Below the pieces are notes generated by a model. It was given only the letters and a program-made list of their open reading frames with translations, ran no database searches and had not been told where the DNA came from. From contig NZ_VZZZ01000004.1 in NCBI RefSeq assembly GCF_009193265.1, positions 186,001 to 250,000 of the forward strand: a DNA stretch of 64,000 bases, given 5' to 3'. Below are positions 7,527-16,129 of the stretch, piece after piece (position 1 is the stretch's first letter; the number at the start of each line of letters is the position of its first letter). This stretch comes from Marinobacter changyiensis. Its GTDB lineage: Bacteria > Pseudomonadota > Gammaproteobacteria > Pseudomonadales > Oleiphilaceae. Both the position numbers and the translations under genes were made by a program.

Positions 7527-8296
7527 GCCCCCATGCAATGTTCACCGCCTTCGCAACGATTGTGTTACGTGAGGTCCGCCGCTTTACCCGGATCTGGCCG
7601 CAAACGCTGTTGCCGCCCGCTGTCACCATGACGTTGTACTTCGTGATTTTTGGCAACCTTATCGGATCGCGCATTGGCGATATGGGCGGCTTTGAATATA
7701 TGTCGTTTATCACGCCAGGTTTGATCATGATGTCGGTGATCACCAGTTCTTACGCCAACGTGGTGTCGTCATTTTTCAGCATGAAGTTTCAGCGCAGTAT
7801 CGAGGAGTTGTTGGTGTCTCCGGTCCCCAACAGCGTTATCCTGGTGGGGTACGTGGCGGGTGGTATGGCTCGTGGGCTGGGGGTTGGTCTGATCGTCACG
7901 CTCCTGTCTTTGGCGTTTACCCGTCTTGATATTCACAATTTACCGGTAATGATTCTGACGGTGTTTCTGACCTCAGCGTTGTTTTCCCTCGGCGGATTTA
8001 TCAACGCCATGCTTGCCACAAAGTTTGATGACATATCCATCGTCCCGACATTTATCCTGACCCCGCTGACTTACCTCGGTGGCGTATTTTATTCGATTCA
8101 GATGTTACCGGAGTTCTGGCAGGCGGTGTCTATGGCAAACCCCATACTTTATATGGTGAATGCATTTCGTTACGGAATTCTGGGGGTGTCCGACGTTCAT
8201 GTCGGTGTTTCCCTCGGGATGATTGTATTGTTTATTGCTATTCTCTCTGTAGTTTCCCTGCGATTGCTCAAGCGCGGTAAAGGGATCAGGCACTGA
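7523..8296 (+). CDS. ABC-2 type transporter permease, YadH type
   Basis: 257 residues with about six membrane segments and the ABC-2 signature around FQRSIEELLVSPVPNSVIL (about residues 87-105). PLTYLGGVFYSIQMLPEFWQ near residue 185 is the conserved region before the last loop in YadH-like exporters. It forms the channel for the ATPase encoded just upstream, with a translationally coupled 4-bp overlap. The direction is expected to be export; the cargo is unknown. queF follows 13 bp later and may share the transcript. Confidence 0.88.
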   Translation: MSPHAMFTAFATIVLREVRRFTRIWPQTLLPPAVTMTLYFVIFGNLIGSRIGDMGGFEYMSFITPGLIMMSVITSSYANVVSSFFSMKFQRSIEELLVSPVPNSVILVGYVAGGMARGLGVGLIVTLLSLAFTRLDIHNLPVMILTVFLTSALFSLGGFINAMLATKFDDISIVPTFILTPLTYLGGVFYSIQMLPEFWQAVSMANPILYMVNAFRYGILGVSDVHVGVSLGMIVLFIAILSVVSLRLLKRGKGIRH

Positions 8297-8309
8297 ATCA
8301 GGAATTTAT

Positions 8310-9128
8310 ATGGCATTGAATGATGCACCGCTGGGTAAAGCCAGCGAATACCCGGACAGTTACAGCCCGGAGCTTTTATTTCCGGTCCCGAGAGACGACA
8401 ATCGGCGCCGTATCGGTTTTCAGGATGGCCGCTGGCCCTGGTTTGGAGAAGATCTCTGGCAAGCCTGGGAGTTGTCATGGTTGCGGCCCAGCGGTGTACC
8501 GGCGGTGGCCTGGGCCGAAATCCGGGTGCCGGCGGCGTCGGTCTCGTTGATTGAGTCAAAGTCTCTCAAGCTGTACCTGAACTCGCTCAATCAGATGGTG
8601 TTCTCAACACCTGCGCAAGCCGCGGAAGTAATCGAGCGAGACCTTTCCAGTGCCAGCGGGTCAGCGGTAAGTGTAACGCTTTATGACGTCGATCAGCCGA
8701 TGATGATTTCTGGTCATCCCGAAGACTTTGAGTTGATCGACGATGAGCCCCTGGAGAATGTCGGTTACGCCTATTGCCCGGATGAGCTACAGGCCGGTGG
8801 CAAGGGGGTCACCGAACGCCTGTGCTCGCACTTGCTGAAAAGCAACTGCCCGGTAACTGGCCAGCCGGACTGGGGGTCACTATTGATCGAGTACACCGGG
8901 CCGCGGATATCCCGGGCGGGGTTGTTGCGCTATGTGGTTGGTTTTCGACAACAGCAGGATTTTCACGAGCACTGCGTGGAGACAATATTCAATGATATTT
9001 TTCAGCGTTGCGACCCGCAGCACCTGACAGTGTGTGCCCGTTACACGCGACGCGGAGGGCTGGATATTAATCCCTGGCGTAGCACTTCCGCCGGCGAGGT
9101 GCCCAGCATGAGACTGATCAGGCAATAG
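8310..9128 (+). CDS. queF: NADPH-dependent 7-cyano-7-deazaguanine reductase
   Basis: 272 residues, the long bimodular (YqcD/E. coli) type of QueF, slightly shorter than the 282 of E. coli. It reduces preQ0 to preQ1 in queuosine biosynthesis, using two NADPH. The catalytic Cys is C180 in LKSNCPVTGQPDWGS and the general acid is D187 in the same motif. ESKSLKLYLNSLNQ (about residues 87-100) is the QueF substrate-site segment. The gene is far from queA-tgt (23.6-25.8 kb), which complete the pathway. It starts 13 bp after the YadH-type permease gene and converges on the cyclase gene. Confidence 0.95.
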   Translation: MALNDAPLGKASEYPDSYSPELLFPVPRDDNRRRIGFQDGRWPWFGEDLWQAWELSWLRPSGVPAVAWAEIRVPAASVSLIESKSLKLYLNSLNQMVFSTPAQAAEVIERDLSSASGSAVSVTLYDVDQPMMISGHPEDFELIDDEPLENVGYAYCPDELQAGGKGVTERLCSHLLKSNCPVTGQPDWGSLLIEYTGPRISRAGLLRYVVGFRQQQDFHEHCVETIFNDIFQRCDPQHLTVCARYTRRGGLDINPWRSTSAGEVPSMRLIRQ

Positions 9129-9156
9129 CAGCGCGAGTTCAAGCGCCCGCCAGATG

Positions 9157-10569
9157 TCAGGCATCTTCCCGGCGCAGTCGGTCGGCGGCGTCTTCCAGCG
9201 CCGACAGAATGGCTTCCCGTTCCTTGTCCGTGACTTTCTCGGAATCCAGGTACATGGAAAAGCCGCTGTGTTCATGCTCCAGAAAACTGCGGTTTGGCCC
9301 GAGGTCCCGACGGAAGTCAACGACCTCATAGATCGGCACCGGGCGCCCGAACCCTTTGACGGTAATTTCGCCTTTATCACGGCACATGATGCGGTCCTTG
9401 ATCAGCGAAAACGTCTCGTATGAGATCAGTATTTCACCCGGTTTCGCGAGGGATTCAAGTCTGCTGGCCAGATTCACTTCCTTGCCAATGATGGTGTAGT
9501 CCATCCGGTTTTCGGCACCGAAGTTACCAACGGTTGTATAGCCGGTGCTGATGCCCATTCGTATTTCAAGCGGTGTCTTGATGCCCTGGCTGCGCCATTG
9601 CTGACGCATGATTTTCATATGTTTTCGCATATCGATAGCCATGGAGACACAGGCGGAGGCATCCTCGCGTTGACCGCGACTGGTGGGATCACCGAAAAAA
9701 ATCATGATGGAATCGCCGACAAATTTATCGATGGTGCCCCCATATCGGTGCGCCACCTCCGACATTTCATTGAAGTAGTGATTCAGTAATTCCGTCAGGG
9801 CCTCCGGTTCCATCTCTTCCGACAGCTCGGTGAAGCCTTTGATATCGGAGAAAAAAATCACCAGCTTCTTGCGCTGGGTCTCCAGACGCACATCGCGCTC
9901 GCCGGTGAAGATGGACTGCCATACCTGGGGTGAGAGGTACTTGGACAGCTTGTGGGATAGTGCAATGGATTGTTCACGCTGGTTCTGTATCTGGGTTTTT
10001 GCCAACATCAAGGCCCGAGCCTGTTGATGCGCATAAAATGCTGTCACACAGATGTACAGACCGGTGGCCAGGATGGAGACGATACTGAGCACCAGCGGAG
10101 ACTCAAGCGAGGCGGAAGGCCCGTTGATGCTGCAGCCTACAGGTATGGCTATGATCAGAAGCAGAACGCCCCACAGCCACTGCCGTATGCCCCCGACTAT
10201 CAGGCAACTGAACATCAGCATGAGAATCACGGCGATACCCGGCACGGCCACTAATCCGATCAAACCGACAAATGAGCCACCAATGGCGCAATCAGCCAAT
10301 TGCATCTTTTGACGGATACGCGGGGAGAGACGAAGAAATGTTCGCCGGGTCAGATAATGGGCCACGTGGGGCCAGATAAGCGCGCCAGCCAACAGCCAGG
10401 CCATCCAGCCTGCAAAGATGCCCTGGGACAGACCGGTAACGATGATGGCAGCCGTTGCGCTGTAAGCAAGAATCCGGCCCTTGTAGTCGGGCATTGAGGG
10501 AATGGCGATAGGGTTATTCTGTGAATCCATAACAATGGATTTGCTCACCGATAGCGAGGCATTCATCAT
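9157..10569 (-). CDS. Membrane-bound class III adenylate/guanylate cyclase
   Basis: 470 residues. The N-terminal half (about 30-185) has roughly five to six hydrophobic segments. A short linker (QIQNQREQSIALSHKLSKYL) leads to a class III cyclase domain at about 232-420. Metal-binding Asp residues are in FFSDIKGFT and FVGDSIMIFFG. Lys in DKFVGD and Thr in MDYTIIG suggest ATP rather than GTP as substrate. Transition-state Asn and Arg are in VNLASRLE. It should therefore be active and make cAMP in response to an unknown membrane signal. ATG ATG opens the gene with a poor ribosome site; M14 (MDSQNN) is an alternative. A CRP/Vfr-like site occurs elsewhere in this window. Confidence 0.85.
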   Translation of the reverse strand: MMNASLSVSKSIVMDSQNNPIAIPSMPDYKGRILAYSATAAIIVTGLSQGIFAGWMAWLLAGALIWPHVAHYLTRRTFLRLSPRIRQKMQLADCAIGGSFVGLIGLVAVPGIAVILMLMFSCLIVGGIRQWLWGVLLLIIAIPVGCSINGPSASLESPLVLSIVSILATGLYICVTAFYAHQQARALMLAKTQIQNQREQSIALSHKLSKYLSPQVWQSIFTGERDVRLETQRKKLVIFFSDIKGFTELSEEMEPEALTELLNHYFNEMSEVAHRYGGTIDKFVGDSIMIFFGDPTSRGQREDASACVSMAIDMRKHMKIMRQQWRSQGIKTPLEIRMGISTGYTTVGNFGAENRMDYTIIGKEVNLASRLESLAKPGEILISYETFSLIKDRIMCRDKGEITVKGFGRPVPIYEVVDFRRDLGPNRSFLEHEHSGFSMYLDSEKVTDKEREAILSALEDAADRLRREDA

Positions 10570-10756
10570 GCTATTGCGAGGCCTCGCCCCTGATGAGGGT
10601 TATCCCTCGATCCGGCGCCTATAGAGTTGATTCTATTATCATCGGCGCAGCGGTGTTGGAGGCCGTCAAGACCGCCAGACAGATCGTCTGTGCTCATGGA
10701 CTTACTACCGGGTATTTGTTGTTTTAGGGTAGACACATATACGATTAAAGATTAAC

Positions 10757-10768
10757 AGTATTAATACT
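10757..10768. promoter_or_regulatory. 12-bp AT-rich palindrome between cyclase and nitroreductase genes
   Basis: AGTATTAATACT is a perfect palindrome in the 272-bp gap between two divergent genes (10570-10841), 74 bp upstream of the nitroreductase start. It is a candidate operator. I see no convincing promoter hexamers or terminator in the rest of the gap. Confidence 0.3.
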
Positions 10769-10841
10769 TAGTCTCAATTTTAATGCGGATCGGAAGATGG
10801 TGACACCGTCATCCGGCTTACCGGAATAATCAGGATCACCC

Positions 10842-11402
10842 ATGACAGATGTTATCGACGCAATAATGAAGCGAGCTTCTGAGCCCAGATTGGTTGCACC
10901 CGCTCCCGACAGGCAGGTGCTGCAGAAGGTTTTTGAATGTGCTGCCAGGGCACCAGACCACGCCTTGCTTCGGCCATGGCGCTACCTCGTCATTGAGGGA
11001 GAGGGACGGACAAAACTGGGGGAGTTGTTCGCACAGGCGGCAGGCGATGAAGAAGAAGGGCTGCCGGGCAAACAGGAAAAGCTCAGAAAGTCGCCGTTGC
11101 GGGCGCCGATGATCATTGTGGGTATTGTCTGCCATAAGCCGCACCCGAAAGTGCCTGATATCGAACAGCACGCCTCTGCCGCTGTGGGGTTGGGTTACAT
11201 GCTGCTGGCGCTCCAATCTGCAGGCTTCGGAGCAATGTGGCGTACCGGCGCGGTTGCTTACCACCCCCAGGTCGCAAGCGGCTTGGGTTTAGCTGAAAAT
11301 GAGTCTGTGGCCGGCTTTTTGTATGTTGGTACCGTGGACTCCCATAAACCGGAAGTTCCGAGACCGGATACCGCCGATTTTGTGAGTCGTTGGCCGAAGT
11401 AA
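10842..11402 (+). CDS. Nitroreductase family protein, YdjA type
   Basis: 186 residues, single-domain flavin nitroreductase fold of the short YdjA type. RAPDHALLRPWRYLVIEG (about residues 35-52) is the FMN phosphate and ring-binding segment, and ALQSAGFGAMWRTGAVAY (about 125-142) is the conserved second FMN region. These are FMN-dependent NAD(P)H oxidoreductases of poorly defined physiological substrate. The gene is monocistronic, divergent from the cyclase gene and followed by the flagellar cluster, which has its own sigma-54 promoter. A functional link with flagella is not indicated. Confidence 0.85.
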   Translation: MTDVIDAIMKRASEPRLVAPAPDRQVLQKVFECAARAPDHALLRPWRYLVIEGEGRTKLGELFAQAAGDEEEGLPGKQEKLRKSPLRAPMIIVGIVCHKPHPKVPDIEQHASAAVGLGYMLLALQSAGFGAMWRTGAVAYHPQVASGLGLAENESVAGFLYVGTVDSHKPEVPRPDTADFVSRWPK

Positions 11403-11552
11403 AGTGGTCTCACGCCTCTGGCAGGCTCAAGGATACCATGGGGAAAGTGATTGCCGCTTTTCCCTTTTGTTGCCGCTTTAACCGCTTCTTGATGCTTCCT
11501 TCCGCACCTGCGGCACCCATCTCACCCCCGAAAAACAGCACTTTTGTAAAAC

Positions 11553-11568
11553 TGGCATCGCTGTTGCT
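11553..11568 (+). promoter_or_regulatory. Sigma-54 promoter for flgBCDE
   Basis: TGGCATCGCTGTTGCT has the invariant GG (11554-11555) and GC (11566-11567) exactly 10 bases apart and matches TGGCAYR-N4-TTGCW at all but one position. It lies 73 bp upstream of flgB, giving a start point near 11579. RpoN-dependent hook/basal-body operons are established in Pseudomonas, where FleQ/FleR are the activators. Confidence 0.8.
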
Positions 11569-11640
11569 TCAGTCTGCTTAACGACGCTTGGAACCGGCAT
11601 AAATCCACCGGCAAGCAGGATCAGAGCTTTGGAGGCCCGC

Positions 11641-12039
11641 ATGGCAATCACATTCGATAAAGCGCTCGGTATTCATGAACAGGCGTTGCATGCCCGGGTC
11701 AGAAGGGCGGAAGTTCAGTCCAACAACCTGGCCAACGCGGACACCCCGGGATTCAAGGCGAAGGATGTTGATTTCCAGGCCATGCTGCAGCAGGCGCAAT
11801 CCGCCCAGGATATGAAAATGACCAAGTCCCACAGTGGGCACATGGATCTGGCGGGCAGCGGAGCAGAGGGTGGCGAGCTGCTTTATCGTGTCCCTCACCA
11901 GCCTGCTGTTGATGGCAATACGGTTGATGCCCAGCAGGAACAGAGCCGTTTCATGCGTAATGCCATGGAATACCAGGCCAGCTTCCAGTTTCTGAGCAGC
12001 AAATTTTCCGGCCTGAGCAAAGCCATCAGTGGCGAGTAG
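11641..12039 (+). CDS. flgB: Flagellar proximal rod protein FlgB
   Basis: 132 residues. The N-terminal rod-protein motif VQSNNLANADTPGFKAKDV (about residues 23-41) and the Gln-rich middle are typical of FlgB. It forms part of the proximal rod that crosses the periplasm and is exported by the flagellar type III apparatus without a cleaved signal. The ATG at 11641 is chosen because GGAGG lies at 11631-11635; a TTG four codons upstream overlaps that site. First gene of flgBCDE behind a sigma-54 promoter. Confidence 0.96.
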   Translation: MAITFDKALGIHEQALHARVRRAEVQSNNLANADTPGFKAKDVDFQAMLQQAQSAQDMKMTKSHSGHMDLAGSGAEGGELLYRVPHQPAVDGNTVDAQQEQSRFMRNAMEYQASFQFLSSKFSGLSKAISGE

Positions 12040-12073
12040 GGCAACCACATTAAAGTGAGACAGGAGCTTCATC

Positions 12074-12523
12074 ATGTCACTCGGTAGCATTTTTGATATT
12101 GCCGGCTCAGGAATGACTGCGCAGTCCCTGCGGCTGAACACCACCGCCTCCAACATCGCCAATGCGGAAACGGCCAGTTCGAGCACGGATACCACCTACC
12201 GTGCCCGTAAGCCGGTTTTCGCTGCCATTCAGCACAGCATGATGAACCCGTCACCACAAGGCTTTGGTATGGGCAGCCAGGATGGCTCAGGTGTTGGTGT
12301 AACGGTTGAAGGAATTGTTGAAAGCGATGCGGAGCTTCAGATGCGCTATCAGCCGGAACATCCGGCCGCGAATGAGGACGGCTATGTCTTCTATCCTAAC
12401 GTCAATGTGGTGGAGGAGATGGCCGACATGATGTCATCTTCCCGCAGCTTCCAGATGAACGTGGATGTGATGAATACGGCCAAATCCATGATGCAGCGCA
12501 TCCTGACCCTTGGGCAGCAGTAA
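12074..12523 (+). CDS. flgC: Flagellar rod protein FlgC
   Basis: 149 residues. The N-terminal SLRLNTTASNIANAETASSS and the C-terminal PNVNVVEEMADMMSSSRSF segment are the conserved helices of the rod/hook family that assemble into a coiled core. FlgC is a proximal rod subunit added with FlgB and FlgF. The gene follows flgB after 34 bp, with GGAG at good distance before the ATG, and precedes flgD by 21 bp. Length is normal for the family. Confidence 0.96.
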   Translation: MSLGSIFDIAGSGMTAQSLRLNTTASNIANAETASSSTDTTYRARKPVFAAIQHSMMNPSPQGFGMGSQDGSGVGVTVEGIVESDAELQMRYQPEHPAANEDGYVFYPNVNVVEEMADMMSSSRSFQMNVDVMNTAKSMMQRILTLGQQ

Positions 12524-12544
12524 CAAAGCATTGAGGAATAAGCC

Positions 12545-13219
12545 ATGAGCACGGTGAACGGTACCGCAGCGTCGGATGTACTGAGTCAGTATCAGCTAAA
12601 GAGTCCGGGGGCGGCTCAGAAAGATGAACTCGGCAAGAATGAGTTTATGGAGCTGATGATCGCCCAGCTCAAGAACCAGAATCCGCTGGAGCCCCAGGAC
12701 AACGGCGAATTCATCGCTCAGCTGGCCCAGTTCAGCTCCCTTGAGGAAATGCAGAAATTATCCGGCAACGTTAACGACGTCGTGGGGGAGTTCCGCTCAA
12801 CCCAGGCGTTGCAGGCTTCAGCCATGGTTGGGCGCAGCGTACTGGTACCTTCCGAGAACGGGTTGCTCGGGGTTGATGGGCAAATCAAGGGCGCTGTGAA
12901 TATACCGGCATCCACTTCAAATTTGCGGGTGTCGATTGTTAATCAGGCGGGCGAGACGGTTCGCCAGATGGATATGGGGCCGAGCCAGCCCGGTCAGACC
13001 AGTTTTGTGTGGGACGGCAAGGATGGCAACGGCAGCGCCATGCCGCCCGGGACCTACCAGGTAGTCGCCCAGGGTGCCTATCCCTCCGGCACTGAACAGT
13101 TAGCAACGGTGCTCAGCGCCAACGTGGACAGTGTGTCCCTCGGGCAGGGTGGTGGTATTACGTTGAATCTTGCGGGTATGGGTTCTGTTGCTCTGTCCCA
13201 GATTCAGCAAATCAATTAA
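12545..13219 (+). CDS. flgD: Flagellar hook assembly scaffold FlgD
   Basis: 224 residues. The N-terminal KNEFMELMIAQLKNQNPLEP and GEFIAQLAQFSSLEEM are the signature of the hook-capping protein. The C-terminal half has the FlgD Ig-like/tudor region (TSFVWDGKDGNGSAMPPGTY, about residues 156-175). FlgD caps the growing hook so that FlgE subunits polymerise and is then replaced by FlgK. It lies between flgC and flgE in the usual order. Confidence 0.96.
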   Translation: MSTVNGTAASDVLSQYQLKSPGAAQKDELGKNEFMELMIAQLKNQNPLEPQDNGEFIAQLAQFSSLEEMQKLSGNVNDVVGEFRSTQALQASAMVGRSVLVPSENGLLGVDGQIKGAVNIPASTSNLRVSIVNQAGETVRQMDMGPSQPGQTSFVWDGKDGNGSAMPPGTYQVVAQGAYPSGTEQLATVLSANVDSVSLGQGGGITLNLAGMGSVALSQIQQIN

Positions 13220-13244
13220 ACCAGGTTAGAAACAGAGGTGTGGT

Positions 13245-15119
13245 ATGGCGTTCAATACAGGACTTAGCGGTTTACGCGCTGCATCGGTAGACCTGGATGT
13301 CACCGGGAACAATATTGCCAATGCCAGCACGGTGGGTTTTAAGGGTAGCCGGGCTCAGTTTGGGGATCTTTATGCCAACGGCTTCCTGAGCTCCGGGACC
13401 AACCCCATTGGTGACGGTGTTCGGGTTCAGGACGTAAAGCAGAGCTTTGCTCAGGGCAATATCAGCTTTACCGACAATGGTCTTGACCTTGCCATCAACG
13501 GTGACGGTTTCTTCGTGCTGAACAACGGCGGTGAGGTGAGGTATTCCAGGGCCGGCCAGTTCGGTATCGATAAGGACGGCTTCGTCACCAACAACCAGAA
13601 TATGCGTGTGCAGGGTTTTCAGGCCGATGAAGACGGCAACCTCTCCGGTATTCGTGGTGACCTGCAGGTGGATGCATCGAACCTGGCGCCCCGCCGGACC
13701 ACCGATGTCCAGTCCGAGCTCAACCTGGATTCTCGGGAAGGTGTGCTGGAGGTCAGCGGCACCACTTATCAAACCCTGCAGCCCGCGCCGACCGCAACTG
13801 TGGGCGAACAGATTCTTAACATTGCGCGTGCAGACGGCACGAGCACGAACATCACTGTTCCCGCCGGCAGCACAGCGCGGGATATAGCGGAGCTGCTGAA
13901 CCAGCAGGACGACGTCAGTGCTTCTGCGCGAACAGAGTACACTGTCCCGGTAGGCGAAATTCAGGCAGGTGAGACGGTGTCTGTTCAGGGTACCGATTTC
14001 GCCATCCCTGCCGGTGAAGCCGACCCTGTCGGCTGGCTTCGTGACGCTATCAACAATTCCCCCCTCAACAGCAGTGTCAATGCGACGATCACCCAAGGTG
14101 CCGGTGGCACCCCTGAATTCCTGCGCTTGATCGAGAGTCGGGGTAATAACCTGAGTGTGGCCTATGAGGCCGCCGCCGGCACTGTCAGTGAGGTGCAGGT
14201 TGGCAGCCTGAACACGACTCTGCCAGTGGATGCGTCATTGACATCCGATGGCGCGCTGTTGACGGGTGCCACCACTGACACCTTCCGTACCAACACGTTT
14301 GACCCCAACGACCAGCGTACCTATAACCACGCCACCTCGTTTAATGTGTTTGACAGCCTGGGTAACTCCCATGAACTGACACAGTACTTTGTCAAAGAGC
14401 CGGTTTCAGGCGGCGGTAATGTCTGGGCCATGTACGTTCAAATTGATGGTGAAGAGGTCGGCGATCCCCCCACTGCCAATGGCGAAGCCTCAAGCGCCCG
14501 CTATGAACTGCAGTTCAACGTTGACGGTACGCTTCAGAGTGTCGATGGCGACCCCAACGGCGAAGTGCTTATTTCAAACTGGACCCCGCTGGATTCCAAG
14601 GGGGCCCCCAACGGCGCAGATGGCCCATTGCTGACGGCTAACGGCGGCGCGACCCCGGTCCCGCAACCCCCGACCAGTTCCAACTTCGCGATAAATCTGG
14701 CTGAGACGACACAATTTGGCAGTGCTTTCGGGGTGACTGACCAGCGTCAGAACGGCTATACCACCGGTCGTTTGTCGGGCCTGGATGTATCCGATACCGG
14801 CGTGCTGTTTGCCCGGTATACCAACGGCCAGTCCGATACCCTGGGGCAGGTAGCATTGGCCTCTTTCAGAAATACCGATGGACTGGCGCCGGTGGGCGAG
14901 ACCAGCTGGGTGGAAACGTTTGACTCCGGACAGCCGATAGTAGGCCAGCCGGATACCGGTACCCTGGGTTCGATCAAGGCCAGTTCGGTGGAAGAGTCCA
15001 ACGTTGATCTGTCCGCAGAACTGGTGAACCTGATCATCGCCCAGCGAAACTACCAGGCTAACGCGAAAACCATCGAAACCTCGGATGCCGTTACCCAGAC
15101 CATCATCAACCTCCGTTAA
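13245..15119 (+). CDS. flgE: Flagellar hook protein FlgE (large form)
   Basis: 624 residues, well above the roughly 400-460 of E. coli and Pseudomonas FlgE. The N-terminus (VDLDVTGNNIANASTVGFKGSR, positions about 15-36) and C-terminus (SNVDLSAELVNLIIAQRNYQANAK) are the conserved D0 parts that pack into the hook core. The extra length is in the middle (about 150-370), which would enlarge the surface-exposed D2/D3 domains. FlgE builds the universal-joint hook. It is the last gene of the first flagellar operon; a hairpin and a new sigma-54 promoter follow. Confidence 0.95.
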   Translation: MAFNTGLSGLRAASVDLDVTGNNIANASTVGFKGSRAQFGDLYANGFLSSGTNPIGDGVRVQDVKQSFAQGNISFTDNGLDLAINGDGFFVLNNGGEVRYSRAGQFGIDKDGFVTNNQNMRVQGFQADEDGNLSGIRGDLQVDASNLAPRRTTDVQSELNLDSREGVLEVSGTTYQTLQPAPTATVGEQILNIARADGTSTNITVPAGSTARDIAELLNQQDDVSASARTEYTVPVGEIQAGETVSVQGTDFAIPAGEADPVGWLRDAINNSPLNSSVNATITQGAGGTPEFLRLIESRGNNLSVAYEAAAGTVSEVQVGSLNTTLPVDASLTSDGALLTGATTDTFRTNTFDPNDQRTYNHATSFNVFDSLGNSHELTQYFVKEPVSGGGNVWAMYVQIDGEEVGDPPTANGEASSARYELQFNVDGTLQSVDGDPNGEVLISNWTPLDSKGAPNGADGPLLTANGGATPVPQPPTSSNFAINLAETTQFGSAFGVTDQRQNGYTTGRLSGLDVSDTGVLFARYTNGQSDTLGQVALASFRNTDGLAPVGETSWVETFDSGQPIVGQPDTGTLGSIKASSVEESNVDLSAELVNLIIAQRNYQANAKTIETSDAVTQTIINLR

Positions 15120-15130
15120 TCAGACCGTCT

Positions 15131-15156
15131 GGGGGCAGCCTTCTTTGCTGCCTCCC
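15131..15156 (+). terminator. Hairpin after flgE
   Basis: GGGGGCAGC (15131-15139) pairs with GCTGCCTCCC (15147-15156, one bulged T) across CCTTCTT. It begins 11 nt after the flgE stop and lacks a T-run, so it is a plausible 3'-end or attenuating structure between the two flagellar operons. Confidence 0.45.
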
Positions 15157-15241
15157 GGCACCTGAGCAAGCCAGTTTAAACCGACTATCACCGCGCCTTG
15201 CACTCCTCATACTGCTCGCTGTTCGCTTAACCGTGTCGTTA

Positions 15242-15257
15242 TGGCACAACTTCTGCA
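15242..15257 (+). promoter_or_regulatory. Sigma-54 promoter for flgFGHIJKL
   Basis: TGGCACAACTTCTGCA has GG (15243-15244) and GC (15255-15256) 10 bases apart and a perfect TGGCAC -24 block. It lies 42 bp upstream of the flgF start. It indicates that the second flagellar operon is transcribed separately from flgBCDE, as known for Pseudomonas. Confidence 0.8.
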
Positions 15258-15298
15258 TAATCTATTGTATCAGTCAAAAATCCGGCAGGAGTTGTCCG

Positions 15299-16051
15299 AT
15301 GGATAAGTCGATCTTTATTGGGATGTCCGGCGCCAAGCAGACCATGTTGGCGCAGCAGGCCCATGCCAACAACCTGGCCAACGTCACCACCACCGGGTTC
15401 AAACGTGACTTTGCCCAGGCCCGGAGTATGCCGGTATATGGCGAGCATTTTCCGACCCGCGCCTACGCCATGACGGAACGTCCCGGCACCGATCTCAAGT
15501 CCGGCGCCTTGATGGAGACCGGTCGGGATCTGGACATCGCCATAAATGGTGAAGGCTGGATGGCCATTCAGAATGACAACGGTGAAGAAGTTTTTTCCCG
15601 CGCCGGCAGCCTCCAGGTTGACGTTAACGGTCTTTTGCGTACGGGGAGTGGTGAACCCGTTCTTGGCAATGGCGGTCCGGTCGCTCTGCCGCCCTACGAA
15701 AAACTTCTGGTGGGCTCCGACGGCACCATCTCGATTATTCCGGTCGGCGGCCCCCCCAATCAGCTTGCAGAAATTGACCGCATCAAGCTGGTGAATCCAC
15801 CTCGGGAAACTCTCGAGAAAGGCGAAGACGGCTTTATGCGTCGCAAAACGGACGAGGCGATTATCGGCCCGGAAACACCGGACGCGGATATCCGGATCAC
15901 GTCAGGCTTTCTGGAAAGCTCCAATGTAAACGCGGTAGAAGAAATGATTTCGAACCTGCAGCTGTCCCGGCAGTTCGAGATGCAGGTAAAGGTCATGCAG
16001 ACCGCAGAGGAAAATTCCGAGGCTACGGCACGGCTGTTGCAAAACCTTTAA
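15299..16051 (+). CDS. flgF: Flagellar proximal rod protein FlgF
   Basis: 250 residues from ATG 15299, preceded by AGGAG; an in-frame upstream extension would run across the sigma-54 promoter and is rejected. QAHANNLANVTTTGFKRDF (about residues 20-38) is the rod-family N-terminal motif, and ESSNVNAVEEMISNLQLSRQFEMQ is the matching C-terminal helix, cited here only by its position near residues 205-230. FlgF is a proximal rod subunit. First gene of the flgFGHIJKL operon. Confidence 0.95.
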   Translation: MDKSIFIGMSGAKQTMLAQQAHANNLANVTTTGFKRDFAQARSMPVYGEHFPTRAYAMTERPGTDLKSGALMETGRDLDIAINGEGWMAIQNDNGEEVFSRAGSLQVDVNGLLRTGSGEPVLGNGGPVALPPYEKLLVGSDGTISIIPVGGPPNQLAEIDRIKLVNPPRETLEKGEDGFMRRKTDEAIIGPETPDADIRITSGFLESSNVNAVEEMISNLQLSRQFEMQVKVMQTAEENSEATARLLQNL

Positions 16052-16062
16052 TTAAAGCACGG

Positions 16063-16112
16063 AAAACCGGCCTGACAGGCAATAGCGGCAAAGCTTCGCC
16101 GCTACCGGGTTT
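16063..16112 (+). promoter_or_regulatory. Structured flgF-flgG intercistronic RNA
   Basis: TAGCGGC (16083-16089) pairs perfectly with GCCGCTA (16098-16104). AAACCGG (16064-16070) can close it with CCGGGTTT (16105-16112, one bulge), and CCTG/CAGG (16071-16079) makes a small side hairpin. The result is a compact branched structure ending 17 nt before flgG. Role unknown; it may tune FlgF versus the much more abundant FlgG. Confidence 0.4.
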
Positions 16113-16129
16113 CAACGAGGAGTAGGATC

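Noticed and set aside
9129..9156. Terminator between queF and the cyclase gene
   Set aside because: The 28-bp gap has no stable hairpin or T-run.
13272..14096. Long open frame antisense to flgE
   Set aside because: Same reason: opposite an unambiguous gene and without recognisable domains.
15233..15298. N-terminal extension of FlgF
   Set aside because: It would be encoded across the sigma-54 promoter and has no similarity to the family start.
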